Shown here: piece by piece, positions 37,975 through 46,981 of the stretch
Numbering within the stretch: position 1 is the first letter of the stretch
Layout of the letters: each line of letters opens with the position of its first letter
DNA from: an uncultured Spirochaetales bacterium
GTDB taxonomy: Bacteria > Spirochaetota > Spirochaetia > Sphaerochaetales > Sphaerochaetaceae
DNA length: 64,000 bases
Reading direction: 5' to 3'
Assembly: GCA_949297785.1 (NCBI GenBank)
Contig: CASFTW010000001.1
Span: 124,001-188,000 of the forward strand
Notes under the pieces: model-generated
What the model was told of the DNA's origin: nothing
Seen by the model: only the letters and a program-made list of their open reading frames with translations
Databases searched by the model: none
Translations under genes and position numbers: made by a program

Positions 37975-38859
37975 ATGGCAGTAAGAATAAACGGAAAGGA
38001 AGTCGCTGAATTCTACCGACAGCGCATCAAAGCGGAAACAAGCAGATTCTACACATATTCGGGAAAGAAACCCTGTCTTGCTGTTGTTCTGGTCGGCAAT
38101 GATCCTGCAAGCATAAGCTATGTGAGCAGCAAGAAAACCGCATGCGAGGAGATGGGCTTTGATCATCTGGATTATACTCTGGATGAGAATACAAGTGAGG
38201 AAGAACTGTTGTCCCTTGTCGATAAGCTGAACAGGGATGAAAGAGTTGACGGGATTCTTGTCCAGTTCCCGACCCCCGATCAGATTGATGATGACAAGGT
38301 CATGCAGTCGATTAATCCGGCCAAGGATGTTGACGGTCTCAATCCGGTCAATGCAGGGCTGACGCTTATGGGGAAGGAAAGCTTTGTCTCCTGTACTCCC
38401 AAGGGGATACTTGCATTGCTTGACTACTACAAGATTCCGACGGACGGAAAGAAAGTCTGTGTGATAGGAAGAAGCAATCTTGTAGGAAAGCCTGTTGCGA
38501 GCCTCCTGATGCAGAAAGGAAGGGATGCAACCGTAACCGTATGCAACACCCATACACAGAATCTTAAGGAAATAACGCTTTCAAGCGACATCATCATAGT
38601 GGCTGCAGGACATGTCCGCACACTGACATCTGACATGGTTTCACCCGGTGCCGTTGTAGTCGATGTCGGTACCAACCGCGTAGAGGACAGGACAAGAGAG
38701 AGGGGATGGAGACTTGTCGGCGACTGTGATTATTCCGCCATAAAAGAGATCGCATCATACATAACACCGGTTCCCGGCGGCGTCGGACCTATGACGATCA
38801 CCATGCTTATGGATAACACTCTTATTGCCGCCGAGAGAAGATTTGAGGTTGAAAAGTGA
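37975..38859 (+). CDS. folD: Bifunctional methylene-THF dehydrogenase/cyclohydrolase
   Basis: FolD interconverts methylene-, methenyl- and formyl-tetrahydrofolate, 294 residues. The catalytic Lys lies in SYVSSKKTACEEMG and the NADP-binding site in VIGRSNLVGKPVASLL; later DVGTNRV and TPVPGGVGPMT are canonical. The ATG at 37975 has AAAGGTG just upstream. It begins a three-gene run folD-miaB-sir2 with overlapping ends. Confidence 0.96.
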   Translation: MAVRINGKEVAEFYRQRIKAETSRFYTYSGKKPCLAVVLVGNDPASISYVSSKKTACEEMGFDHLDYTLDENTSEEELLSLVDKLNRDERVDGILVQFPTPDQIDDDKVMQSINPAKDVDGLNPVNAGLTLMGKESFVSCTPKGILALLDYYKIPTDGKKVCVIGRSNLVGKPVASLLMQKGRDATVTVCNTHTQNLKEITLSSDIIIVAAGHVRTLTSDMVSPGAVVVDVGTNRVEDRTRERGWRLVGDCDYSAIKEIASYITPVPGGVGPMTITMLMDNTLIAAERRFEVEK

Positions 38860-40139
38860 AAAACTATATTCTGGAATCATACGGTTGCCAGCTCAACATG
38901 GCAGAAGGAAATGCCCTGGACATCCTGCTTAAGGGGGCAGGTTTCACAAAAACAGAGGATTCAGCAATTGCAGATGCCGTCATTCTCAATACCTGTTCTG
39001 TCAGGAAGAGCGCCGAGAACAGGATCTGGGGCCGTCTTTCTTTCTATCATCACATAAAGAAAGATGTTCATCCTCTTACGATAATAGTCACCGGATGCAT
39101 GGCCGAGCGGCTTAAGGATGAGCTGCTTGCTGAGGCTCCGTATGTTGATGCTGTGATCGGAACAAATGAGAAAATGAATATCGTGACATACCTTCAGGGA
39201 AACGGACTTGAAAGTGAAGAGAAATACCGCTTTATGTCAAGCTATTACAACGAAGGAGATTTCTCAAGTTATGTCCCGATAATGAACGGCTGCAACAATT
39301 TCTGTTCATACTGTATCGTGCCTTATGTGAGAGGCAGGGAGATTTCCCGCCCGGTAGATGAGATTGTCTCTGAGGTGAGGGCTCTTGATGCGAAGGGCGT
39401 CAAGGAGATCACACTGCTTGGTCAGAATGTGAATTCATACAATTACAGCGGAACTGTTTTCCCTCAGCTGCTTACAGAGATCTGCCGCAATCTTGACAAT
39501 ATCGAGTTCGTGCGCTTTGACTCTCCGCATCCCAAAGATTTCTCGCCGGAGCTTATAGATGTCATAGCCCGTGAGGAGAGGGTGTGCAAGCACATCCATC
39601 TTCCCATGCAGTCGGGAAATACGAGAATACTTCAGCTCATGAACAGAAAGACGACAAGAGAGAAGTTTTTCTCTCTTGTGGACAGCATGAGGGAGAAGAT
39701 TGATGGTCTCACTTTCTCAACTGATGTCATGGTTGGTTTTCCCAGTGAGAGTGAAAAAGAATACGAGGACACGCTTTCAGCAATGGAATATCTTTCTCCC
39801 ATAGAGGCCTTCATGTACTACTACAATGTCAGGGAAGGCACACCTGCCGCTTCGATGAGCGAGCAGCTCAGCGATGAAGAGAAAGTCGCACGTCTTGAAC
39901 GTCTTATCGGCGAGCAGCTTAAAAGAGCCTCTGATCTGAAGACAAAGAGAGTCGGCATGATCAGCCGTGCCGTTGTGACCGGTGTCACTCGTGATGACAA
40001 ATCACTTTTCCTTGCCAGAAATGCACACAATGAGATGATTACATTCAATCCGGGTGACACAGGAATAAAAACCGGTGATATAGTTACTCTCAGAACAAAC
40101 AGGCTAAAAGGCAATACCTATATTGGAGAAATGGTGTAA
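38856..40139 (+). CDS. miaB: tRNA 2-methylthio-N6-isopentenyladenosine synthase MiaB
   Basis: Radical-SAM methylthiotransferase acting on A37 of tRNA, 427 residues. Three Cys for the auxiliary cluster are in the N-terminal domain (ESYGCQLN, NTCSVRKSA, VTGCMAE). The radical-SAM CxxxCxxC is CNNFCSYC. A TRAM RNA-binding domain closes the protein (AVVTGVTRDDKSLFL). The GTG start at 38856 overlaps the folD stop as GTGA. The sir2 gene overlaps the stop codon by one base. Confidence 0.95.
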   Translation: MKNYILESYGCQLNMAEGNALDILLKGAGFTKTEDSAIADAVILNTCSVRKSAENRIWGRLSFYHHIKKDVHPLTIIVTGCMAERLKDELLAEAPYVDAVIGTNEKMNIVTYLQGNGLESEEKYRFMSSYYNEGDFSSYVPIMNGCNNFCSYCIVPYVRGREISRPVDEIVSEVRALDAKGVKEITLLGQNVNSYNYSGTVFPQLLTEICRNLDNIEFVRFDSPHPKDFSPELIDVIAREERVCKHIHLPMQSGNTRILQLMNRKTTREKFFSLVDSMREKIDGLTFSTDVMVGFPSESEKEYEDTLSAMEYLSPIEAFMYYYNVREGTPAASMSEQLSDEEKVARLERLIGEQLKRASDLKTKRVGMISRAVVTGVTRDDKSLFLARNAHNEMITFNPGDTGIKTGDIVTLRTNRLKGNTYIGEMV

Positions 40140-40930
40140 TGAAAGGTGAATATCGGGAATCAGATGAGGTATTTGAAAGGAAATTCAGTGAATTCGTTAA
40201 AATACTGGATTCATCGAAAAAGACAGCTGTGTTTACAGGTGCCGGTGTGTCAACACTTTCAGGCATCCCCGATTTCCGTGGCAAGGGAGGTGTCTACACT
40301 CATGATTATGACGGAATGAGCGTGGAGGAAATTCTTTCAATAGATTACTTCTATTCACATCCCGATATCTTCTACCGCTGGGCGGAAAGCGTCTGGTATC
40401 ATCTTGAGGATCATGAACCGAACATTGTCCATTATACTCTTGCGAAGATGGAAGAGAAGGGTATGCTGCCGGGCGGAGTGTTCACGCAGAACATAGATTT
40501 CATGCACCAGAGGGCCGGCAGCAGAAAAGTATATGAACTGCACGGCTCTGCCAGAAGCGCATACTGCACAAACTGCAATGCATATTATACATATGAACAG
40601 ATCGCACCGGTAGTCAGAAGCGGTGAAGTACCGCGGTGCAGATCCTGTGGCGGTCTGATCAAGCCTGATATAGTCTTCTACGGCGAAAGTCTTTCATCTG
40701 ATGTGCTCAAGCGTGCCGAGATAACATTCTCCCAGGCGGACCTGACTCTTGTACTGGGATCCTCCCTTACAGTATATCCTGCTGCGGCTTTCCCTCAGCT
40801 TACACGATACAGCGGGGGAAAGATCGTGATCGTGAATGCACAGCCGACAAGTCAGGACAGGGATGCCGTACTGACATTCACCGATCTTGAACAGTTCTTC
40901 ACGGCCCTTGATCATCATATAAGTGATTAA
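40139..40930 (+). CDS. Sir2-family NAD-dependent protein deacylase
   Basis: A 263-residue sirtuin. Visible are the NAD-binding GAGVSTLSGIPDFRG, TQNIDFMHQRAGS, the catalytic His in LHGSARSAYC, and the structural zinc pairs CTNC and CRSC. It is a canonical deacylase in a housekeeping operon, not the Sir2 module of a defence system. The ATG overlaps the last base of the miaB stop. A bidirectional terminator follows. Confidence 0.92.
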   Translation: MKGEYRESDEVFERKFSEFVKILDSSKKTAVFTGAGVSTLSGIPDFRGKGGVYTHDYDGMSVEEILSIDYFYSHPDIFYRWAESVWYHLEDHEPNIVHYTLAKMEEKGMLPGGVFTQNIDFMHQRAGSRKVYELHGSARSAYCTNCNAYYTYEQIAPVVRSGEVPRCRSCGGLIKPDIVFYGESLSSDVLKRAEITFSQADLTLVLGSSLTVYPAAAFPQLTRYSGGKIVIVNAQPTSQDRDAVLTFTDLEQFFTALDHHISD

Positions 40931-40946
40931 TATCCACATGATACAG

Positions 40947-40986
40947 AAAAGCCTCATTCCGGATTTTGTTGGAAATGAGGCTTTTT
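40947..40986. terminator. Bidirectional terminator between sir2 and the tmRNA gene
   Basis: GCCTCATTCC (40951-40960) pairs with GGAAATGAGGC (40971-40981) with a one-base bulge. It is flanked by AAAA upstream and T5 downstream, so it can end the sir2 transcript on the + strand and sit behind the tmRNA on the - strand. Confidence 0.75.
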
Positions 40987-40988
40987 AA

Positions 40989-41363
40989 TGGAGGTGAGGA
41001 GACTCGCACTCCTGTCCTGCCGGGACATCCTGAAACGTCTACAGAGCTTAGCCGCATTTTGGTTTTTCCCGTTCAGATAGCGTAATGCTGCCAACGCACC
41101 TGTACGGTATTTGCCTTAGAGTCCCTCAGCCCCGGCAACTGGGAAGAGGCAAGACCCTGTTGGTGTCGGACAGTCTCGGGTTAGGATCAGTACCTTCAAC
41201 GCCGTGCTCTAAAAACACTGCTTAGGCAGCGAGAGCGAGTGCTTCGTCAGAGACGTATTCGTCTTCTTTCTTTGCATTTAATTTTTGGTGATAGTTTTAC
41301 AAGTTGTCGCTTGGCCTGCAGTCTCAAGCCTGCTCTGCCGGCAGTCGAAACTGGAACACCCCC
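40989..41363 (-). ncRNA. ssrA: Transfer-messenger RNA (tmRNA)
   Basis: About 375 nt on the minus strand. The tRNA-like ends pair: 5' GGGGGTG (41363..41357) with 3' CACCTCC (40996..40990), followed by discriminator A at 40989. CCA is not encoded. The T arm is AGGAG / TGCGAGT / CTCCT. The tag reading frame 41275..41222 gives AKKEDEYVSDEALALAA and stop TAA, ending in the usual LAA-type degradation signal. The resume codon is taken as GCA at 41275..41273, which is inferred. A -10 box (GATAAT) lies six bases upstream of the 5' end with TTGTTA further up. Partner SmpB is encoded 0.7 kb away. Confidence 0.95.
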
Positions 41364-41472
41364 GTTTCATTATCCTGAAAGCAAAATAAATTTAACAAAA
41401 TGTTCGTTTAAAGGCAAGTACAGATTGCAAACACTTGTCTCTTGGAGTAGTCTAAGAAGCTGAGGCAGCTGA

Positions 41473-42066
41473 ATGAAAGAAAGCGGTAAGCAGAAAAGCG
41501 GAACAAAGAAGGACGCCAGAGTTGTAAGGACAATCGACAAACTCAAGAAGACAATGCTCGATCTTCTCAAGGAACATTCATATGACGAGATAAAGATCAC
41601 CGAGCTGTGCGAGGCTGCAGGTGTCAACCGCAATACATTCTATGCCCATTATAATGAACCGGCAGACATACTGAAGGAAATAGAGGATGATCTTCTTGCA
41701 AAGATATGGCAGCCTCTTGCCCAGATGAGTACGGATGTGTCAAGGACAAGGGATTTCGTGCATTCAATACTTGCCACTATACTGGATAACAGTGAAATCT
41801 GTTCGATCATTCTTGCCAGACGCAGCGGCAGTCATTTCATTGATCAGATAATAGAAGCCCTGCATGACAGTATCATAAACACATCCATATCCAGAGGGCT
41901 GAGCGGCATGGAAGCCGAGATTTCATATCATTACAGCGCAGCCGGTGCCCTCGGTGTGATTGAGTACTGGGTCAGGGACGGTTACAGGATAAGCGTCAGC
42001 AAACTGACCGACATAATGTGCTCATTGCTTGAGAACGGCCAGATACACGCACCTCTGTTTCTTTAG
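41473..42066 (+). CDS. TetR family transcriptional regulator
   Basis: A 197-residue TetR-type regulator with a Lys/Arg-rich start, an N-terminal helix-turn-helix (IKITELCEAAGVNRNTFYAHY, about residues 37-57) and a C-terminal domain like those of short TetR regulators (SILATILDNSEICSIIL). It lies between the divergent tmRNA promoter and the convergent smpB gene, which overlaps its end by 4 bases. Target unknown. Confidence 0.8.
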   Translation: MKESGKQKSGTKKDARVVRTIDKLKKTMLDLLKEHSYDEIKITELCEAAGVNRNTFYAHYNEPADILKEIEDDLLAKIWQPLAQMSTDVSRTRDFVHSILATILDNSEICSIILARRSGSHFIDQIIEALHDSIINTSISRGLSGMEAEISYHYSAAGALGVIEYWVRDGYRISVSKLTDIMCSLLENGQIHAPLFL

Positions 42067-42536
42067 TATCCGGAATTTCTGAGTTCCCGTCTCTGTTCTC
42101 TCTGAAGATCGCGGGCCTTGATGGCTTCCTTCTTGTCGTAGACAGCCTTACCCCGTGCCAGAGCGATTTTCATTTTGACGAGGTTGTTCTTTATGTAAAT
42201 CTCAAGCGGAACGATTGTCATCCCCTTTGCCTCGACCTTTCTCCTGAACTTTTTTATCTCCTGCTTATGTGCAAGCAGAATCTTCACTCTGTCGCTTTTG
42301 TGGTTGAAAACCTTGCCGCCGTGGGAATAGGGCTGGATGAGAAAACCGATCAGCTGAAGCTCGCCGTCCTTGATCTGCACATAACTGTCGGAGAATGAGC
42401 ATCGTCCTTCCCTGACACTCTTGACTTCTGTGCCGACAAGAGCCATGCCGCATTCAAGTTCCTCTATGATCTCATAGTTGAACCAGGCTTTCTTGTTTTT
42501 CTGTATTAATTTGAAGTTTTCTTGATCTTTGCTCAT
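42063..42536 (-). CDS. smpB: SsrA-binding protein SmpB
   Basis: Binds the tRNA-like domain of tmRNA and delivers it to stalled ribosomes, 157 residues. Core motifs are NKKAWFNYEI, ELECGMALVGTEVKSVREG and KVEAKGMTIVPLEIYI, with the basic tail ALARGKAVYDKKEAIKARD required for ribosome binding. It shares a 4-base overlap (ATGA) with the upstream FGE-domain gene, and its convergent neighbour is a TetR gene. Confidence 0.96.
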   Translation of the reverse strand: MSKDQENFKLIQKNKKAWFNYEIIEELECGMALVGTEVKSVREGRCSFSDSYVQIKDGELQLIGFLIQPYSHGGKVFNHKSDRVKILLAHKQEIKKFRRKVEAKGMTIVPLEIYIKNNLVKMKIALARGKAVYDKKEAIKARDLQREQRRELRNSGY

Positions 42537-43951
42537 ATGTTTTCTCTTACAAGACGGAGTCCTGTGTAATCGCTGCAGACTTCTCTTCTCATGACACCCA
42601 CAGTCTCCCTGGAAATATCTGACGGGTCATTGATATAGCTTCCGCCTTTCACGATTATATCGCTCTGTGAAAGATCTCCGGCATCATATGTCATGCCGTC
42701 AATCCTTGAAAGCGGGACATAGGCGCTTGATGTGAATTCCCACAGACCTCCGAGCATTGAAAGGGGAGATGTGTGAGAACCGTTGTCAAGACTCAGTATG
42801 CTTGATGCATACGCTCTGCCTTCTGCACTTGACGCTGCCTGATACCACTCGGCCTCGCTTGGCATCCTGTATTCCGTTCCCGTTTTCTCACTAAGCCATC
42901 TGCAGTACGCATCGGCTGCATACCAGCTGATGTTCCTTACCGGCAGGTTTGAGACATAGGCTGTTGAAAGTGTTATACCGGCAAGGTAGTACTCATCTGC
43001 CATGCCGTCAGCGATAAGTGTTTCAAGATTGTCTTTCGCCCAGTATGGATTCTCTTTTGTGAAAAGCGCATATTCATACTCGGTCACATAGAATTGCGCA
43101 AGGTCGAAATCAGAAGTAATGACAGTGATGGGAAGAGTGTTCATAGTTTCTATGGAAACTTTTCCGTTCACTCCCATCGTGAAAGACTCTCCGCTGTATG
43201 AATAGAAACCGTCAGATGTGTAATGAGCATTGCCGGAAGGGGAAAGCAGAGTGCAGTCAGTGTTCTCTCCGTTTCCGCTGATGAGCGAATCAAGAACAGT
43301 GAGGTCAGCTGTTGAATACTTTATGCCGTTCTCATCAAGAATTGCGGCTGCCGCCTTCAGATCATCAAGCATTTCCCCAGTCGTCACGAAAGATGAGAGA
43401 AGATGGAAGTCGCTGCTCACATCCCTGATGCCAATGGCGGACACATCCCTGGCATAAGATGTGTAAAGCGGAGGGTAGTTGTAAGTCTCATCATATGACA
43501 GAACTGCTGAATAGCTGACAACACCTTCAAGCGTACTGTCAAAAATACTTTCATAAAGACCTTCCACCTGTGCGGGAACAATGTCGACAGTCTGTGTGCG
43601 GCGGATGAAAAGCGTTGCAAAGACCGGGTGGTCGATTTCAAGTGTCTCTTTTCCGATTGTGATTCCGTTCTTTATGTATTCAGCCTCATGACTTCCAGAT
43701 TCGATGAAATAATTGCTTCCGCTTGTCGAGCCGGTATATTCCCCGTCGATGATGACACCGACACTGCTCATGCTGCTTGTGAATGTGACATAGCGTCCTC
43801 CTTTCACGATTCCGGGCAGGAAAAAGAGGAGAAATACTGCAAGCAGAATGACAGTGATCAGAAATATCAGTATATATTTGCCGGGTCTGAGCGGGCCGAA
43901 TGAAGGTAATCTGACAGGCTCGACATCAACCAGTTTTCCGTCTTTTTTCAT
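42533..43951 (-). CDS. Membrane-anchored PEGA/FGE-sulfatase domain protein
   Basis: A 472-residue protein with one membrane segment (about 27-49), a PEGA-like small beta domain (VGVIIDGEYTGSTSG, about 60-115), a less defined middle, and a C-terminal formylglycine-generating-enzyme-like (SUMF1) domain from about 290 (YVTEYEYALFTKENPYW, PVRNISWYAADAYCRWLSE, YRMPSEAEWYQAA, GGLWEFTSS, GGSYIN, GLRLVRE). Most FGE-like proteins of this sort are not sulfatase activators; the catalytic Cys pair of true FGE is not evident. The overlap with smpB makes one transcript. Role unknown, possibly envelope. Confidence 0.75.
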   Translation of the reverse strand: MKKDGKLVDVEPVRLPSFGPLRPGKYILIFLITVILLAVFLLFFLPGIVKGGRYVTFTSSMSSVGVIIDGEYTGSTSGSNYFIESGSHEAEYIKNGITIGKETLEIDHPVFATLFIRRTQTVDIVPAQVEGLYESIFDSTLEGVVSYSAVLSYDETYNYPPLYTSYARDVSAIGIRDVSSDFHLLSSFVTTGEMLDDLKAAAAILDENGIKYSTADLTVLDSLISGNGENTDCTLLSPSGNAHYTSDGFYSYSGESFTMGVNGKVSIETMNTLPITVITSDFDLAQFYVTEYEYALFTKENPYWAKDNLETLIADGMADEYYLAGITLSTAYVSNLPVRNISWYAADAYCRWLSEKTGTEYRMPSEAEWYQAASSAEGRAYASSILSLDNGSHTSPLSMLGGLWEFTSSAYVPLSRIDGMTYDAGDLSQSDIIVKGGSYINDPSDISRETVGVMRREVCSDYTGLRLVRENI

Positions 43952-44018
43952 AACGCACTAAGGGTAATTAAACATGTCTCTATTGTCAACAAATATGACA
44001 TTATGTTATTTTTCCCGC

Positions 44019-45008
44019 ATGGATAAAGTTTACGCATTCCTGGAGAAAAAGACCGAAAAATACCTTACATACCGCAAAAGGGTCAGGGAAACCGAGAAAC
44101 GCAGGAAAAAGACCGTGAAGGGGGAAATCTTCTCATGGGTCGATGCTTTTGTTTTCGCCATAATAGCGGTTCTCCTGATCAACCAGTATCTCTTCCAGCT
44201 GTTCGTCATTCCTTCTCCTTCAATGGTTGATACGATTGAAGTCGGAGACAGGGTTGTCGTGAGCAAGATGAGTTACGGAACAGAGCTTTATCCTGCCGGC
44301 AGCAAGGTCTTCGATTCAGTGAAGCATGTAAGCCGTGATGACATCATCACTTTCTACAACCCCGAATATGATTCGAAAGGTCCTGTTTTCGATGTGCTGT
44401 CCCAGATTGTCTACATGGGAACGCTTTCACTTGTGAATATTGACAGAAATGAAGACGGCACGCCTGCCGAGCGTCTTTTCGTGAAGAGGGCTGCCGGTAT
44501 GGGCGGGGACAGTGTGAAATTCGAGAACGGAGATGTCCTGATAAAACCAGCCGGTTATTCCGAGTATGTTGATGAGAAGACATTCAGGGCCGGAAACGGA
44601 CTTTCAGATGCACCGCAGCGGCTGATCGGAGAGGATTATTATCCCGGTCTTCAGGCATTCGGACGCCTGTATGCGCTTCAGGAGGCCGGCATCACCAGTG
44701 CCCCGAATCATCTTCTGAGTGCATACCAGACGATTGCTGACAGTCAGTATATCCTTGATTCATATGAATTCTCCAAGGAACAGACTCTCTATGCTTCGCT
44801 CATCGATCCCAGTGATATGAATGCAAGAAGCGCAAATGCCCGCTACAATGCAGGCATCTATGTGCCTGAAGGTTATGTGCTGCCTCTTGGTGACAACAGG
44901 GACAATTCCAGGGACGGCCGTTACTTCGGTCCCGTCAGTGAAAGCGATATCAACGGTAAGGTACTTTTCCGTTTCTGGCCGGTGAACAGAATCGGTTCCC
45001 TTGACTGA
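44019..45008 (+). CDS. lepB: Signal peptidase I
   Basis: Inner-membrane serine protease that removes signal peptides, about 329 residues. After a basic, coiled N-terminal stretch (about 1-40) comes one membrane helix, then catalytic Ser68 in IPSPSMVDT and Lys156 in LFVKRAAGMGGD, and the signature GDNRDNSRDGRYFG. A long insert between Lys and the signature makes it larger than the typical 200-320 residue form. I use the ATG at 44019; an ATG at 43974 would add 15 residues upstream of the basic part. A promoter-like TTGTCA at 43983 with 17-base spacing to TTATTT lies directly before the chosen start. Confidence 0.92.
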   Translation: MDKVYAFLEKKTEKYLTYRKRVRETEKRRKKTVKGEIFSWVDAFVFAIIAVLLINQYLFQLFVIPSPSMVDTIEVGDRVVVSKMSYGTELYPAGSKVFDSVKHVSRDDIITFYNPEYDSKGPVFDVLSQIVYMGTLSLVNIDRNEDGTPAERLFVKRAAGMGGDSVKFENGDVLIKPAGYSEYVDEKTFRAGNGLSDAPQRLIGEDYYPGLQAFGRLYALQEAGITSAPNHLLSAYQTIADSQYILDSYEFSKEQTLYASLIDPSDMNARSANARYNAGIYVPEGYVLPLGDNRDNSRDGRYFGPVSESDINGKVLFRFWPVNRIGSLD

Positions 45009-45017
45009 GCGTGCCCG

Positions 45018-46157
45018 ATGAAAGAATACCTTGATCCGCAGAAAGATGTTTCCCTGTATCTTCACATTCCATTCTGCACAACGAAATGTGATTACTGTGC
45101 TTTCTATTCTCTTCCTCTCTCAAAAAGAAATGACACCTGTATTGTAGATCGCTTCTATGATGTGCTGGTAAAGGAAGTTGCCAGTGTGGTTGAGGAACTG
45201 AAGAGACCTTTCAGGACTGTTTTCATCGGAGGAGGGAATCCCGGACTTCTCGGAGCCTCCCGGATAAGGAATCTTCTCGATATCGCCTATGAATACGGAA
45301 AAAGCGTCGAGACAACGATGGAGATCAATCCTGAAACGCTGGATGAGTCTTTCGCATCTCTTCTCTCACATGTCAGCCGTATTTCCATCGGTATCCAGTC
45401 CTTCAATGATGCACATCTTTCAACACTCGGCCGCAATGCGGACAGGAATGCCAATATAAGGGCCCTGAGGTTTCTTGAGTCATTCAAGGCGGAAAGCGGT
45501 CTCAAGATAAACGGAGATCTCATAACGAACATTCCTCGCCAGAGCATAGATGAAGCCGTTGAGGACATTGAAACCCTTTCGTCCTTCAACATAGACCATC
45601 TCTCTCTTTATTCCCTCACATTCGAGGAAGGAGCAAAGCTCGTGGAAAGGGAAAAGCCGCTTGATGAGGATGAGGAGGCCGACAATCTCTGCACGCTGTG
45701 GGACAGGCTTGCTTCCCTCGGCTTCGAGCAGTATGAAGTCAGTGCCTTCGCAAGAGGGGGAAACTACTGTGCCCACAATCTTGTTTACTGGAATCTCGGC
45801 CAGTATATAGGGCTCGGACCTTCAGCGGAATCCTCGCTCGGCTATTCTTCCCTTGTCTCAATGCGGCAGAACGAGGATGTGGAGTCTTTCATCTCATCTC
45901 CGTCATTTGATGTCTTCCCGCTTTCAAAAACCGAGGCAGTTGAGGAGTATCTCCTTACCACACTGAGAACTAAATGGGGTGTGAACAAAAAGGAATTCTC
46001 TCTCCGCTTTGGTGAAGATTTTGATGAATTGTTCTCTTCAAAAATAAGCAGACTGAATGCAAATTACTATTCAGACTCCGAAGATGTCTTTACATTGAAA
46101 AGAGATGGGGTACTTGTCATGAACCAGATCATCCTTGCGATGCTGATGGATCTTTAG
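45018..46157 (+). CDS. HemW-like radical SAM protein
   Basis: A 379-residue radical-SAM enzyme of the HemN/HemW family, with the cluster motif CTTKCDYC near residue 20 and following FYSLP, then FIGGGNPGLL, EINPETLDESF, RISIGIQSF. HemW is a heme chaperone, not a coproporphyrinogen oxidase. No other heme gene is in the window, so the role here is uncertain. It begins nine bases after lepB, probably cotranscribed with it. Confidence 0.85.
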   Translation: MKEYLDPQKDVSLYLHIPFCTTKCDYCAFYSLPLSKRNDTCIVDRFYDVLVKEVASVVEELKRPFRTVFIGGGNPGLLGASRIRNLLDIAYEYGKSVETTMEINPETLDESFASLLSHVSRISIGIQSFNDAHLSTLGRNADRNANIRALRFLESFKAESGLKINGDLITNIPRQSIDEAVEDIETLSSFNIDHLSLYSLTFEEGAKLVEREKPLDEDEEADNLCTLWDRLASLGFEQYEVSAFARGGNYCAHNLVYWNLGQYIGLGPSAESSLGYSSLVSMRQNEDVESFISSPSFDVFPLSKTEAVEEYLLTTLRTKWGVNKKEFSLRFGEDFDELFSSKISRLNANYYSDSEDVFTLKRDGVLVMNQIILAMLMDL

Positions 46158-46158
46158 G

Positions 46159-46188
46159 TTGACAGTCTTTTTTTCTTTGTGGTAGCTT
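46159..46188 (+). promoter_or_regulatory. Promoter of the yebC-ruvCAB-queA operon
   Basis: TTGACA (46159-46164), an 18-base spacer and TAGCTT (46183-46188). It begins two bases after the HemW-like stop. Confidence 0.55.
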
Positions 46189-46237
46189 ATTTAGCGTTCA
46201 AAATATTGAAGTAAACTTTTCAGATAAAGAGGTTATT

Positions 46238-46978
46238 ATGTCAGGCCATAGTAAGTGGGCAACAATCAAACACAAGAAAGGTCTTGCGGATGCCAAGCGC
46301 GGTCAGAAGTTCACCAAGCTTATCAAGGAAATCACGGTAGCTGCCAAGATGGGCGGCGCAGATCCGGATTCAAATGCAAGACTTCGTACAGCAGTTCTCA
46401 AGGCAAGAGCCGAGAACATGCCTAAGGACAATATCGAAAGAGCAATCAAAAAGGCAAGCGGCGAAGATGCCAACACAACCTTCTATGAGCTTACCTACGA
46501 AGGATATGCTCCGGGCGGAGTTGCCATCATCATCGACACACTTACGGACAACAAGAACAGGACTGCCGCAGATGTGAGAAGCACTCTCACAAAGCTCGGC
46601 GGTTCTCTCGGTGCCACAGGCTGTGTTTCATACATGTTCCAGACAAAGGGTGTCATCACCTACGATGCTTCCAAGTATACAGAGGAGCAGATCTTCGAAG
46701 CTGCACTCGAAAACGGAGCAGAGGACGTGAGCACTGAAGACGGTGTGATTGAAGTCACAACTTCCGCATCGGACTTCGCCAGCGTGCTTGAGGCCATGCA
46801 GAATGCCGGTTTCGAGCAGGATTCAGCCGATGTCAACAAGATTGCCGACACAACAGTCACACTTGACAAGGAGAAGGCCAACAAGGTTCTCAAGATCGTC
46901 GAGCGTCTTGAAGACCTCGAGGATGTACAGCAGGTTTCCACAAACCTCGATCTTCCTGATGACTTTGAAGAGGAATGA
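46238..46978 (+). CDS. yebC: YebC/PmpR family protein
   Basis: A 246-residue TACO1/YebC-type protein, opening MSGHSKWATIKHKK with the family's KRGQKFTKLIKEI and PKDNIERAIKK. It acts in translation of hard-to-translate stretches and/or as a DNA-binding regulator. It leads ruvC-ruvA-ruvB-queA, a conserved bacterial order. The ribosome binding site is AAAGAGG. A promoter-like TTGACA is located 79 bases upstream. Confidence 0.93.
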   Translation: MSGHSKWATIKHKKGLADAKRGQKFTKLIKEITVAAKMGGADPDSNARLRTAVLKARAENMPKDNIERAIKKASGEDANTTFYELTYEGYAPGGVAIIIDTLTDNKNRTAADVRSTLTKLGGSLGATGCVSYMFQTKGVITYDASKYTEEQIFEAALENGAEDVSTEDGVIEVTTSASDFASVLEAMQNAGFEQDSADVNKIADTTVTLDKEKANKVLKIVERLEDLEDVQQVSTNLDLPDDFEEE

Positions 46979-46981
46979 CAA

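Noticed and set aside
40139-40930. Sir2 gene as part of an antiphage defence system
   Set aside because: It is a canonical zinc-containing sirtuin in an overlapping folD-miaB operon with no defence partner gene.
40989-41030. Isolated tRNA gene suggested by the T-arm and acceptor-like sequence
   Set aside because: The other half of the acceptor is 340 bases away and encloses a tag reading frame, so this is the tmRNA 3' end.
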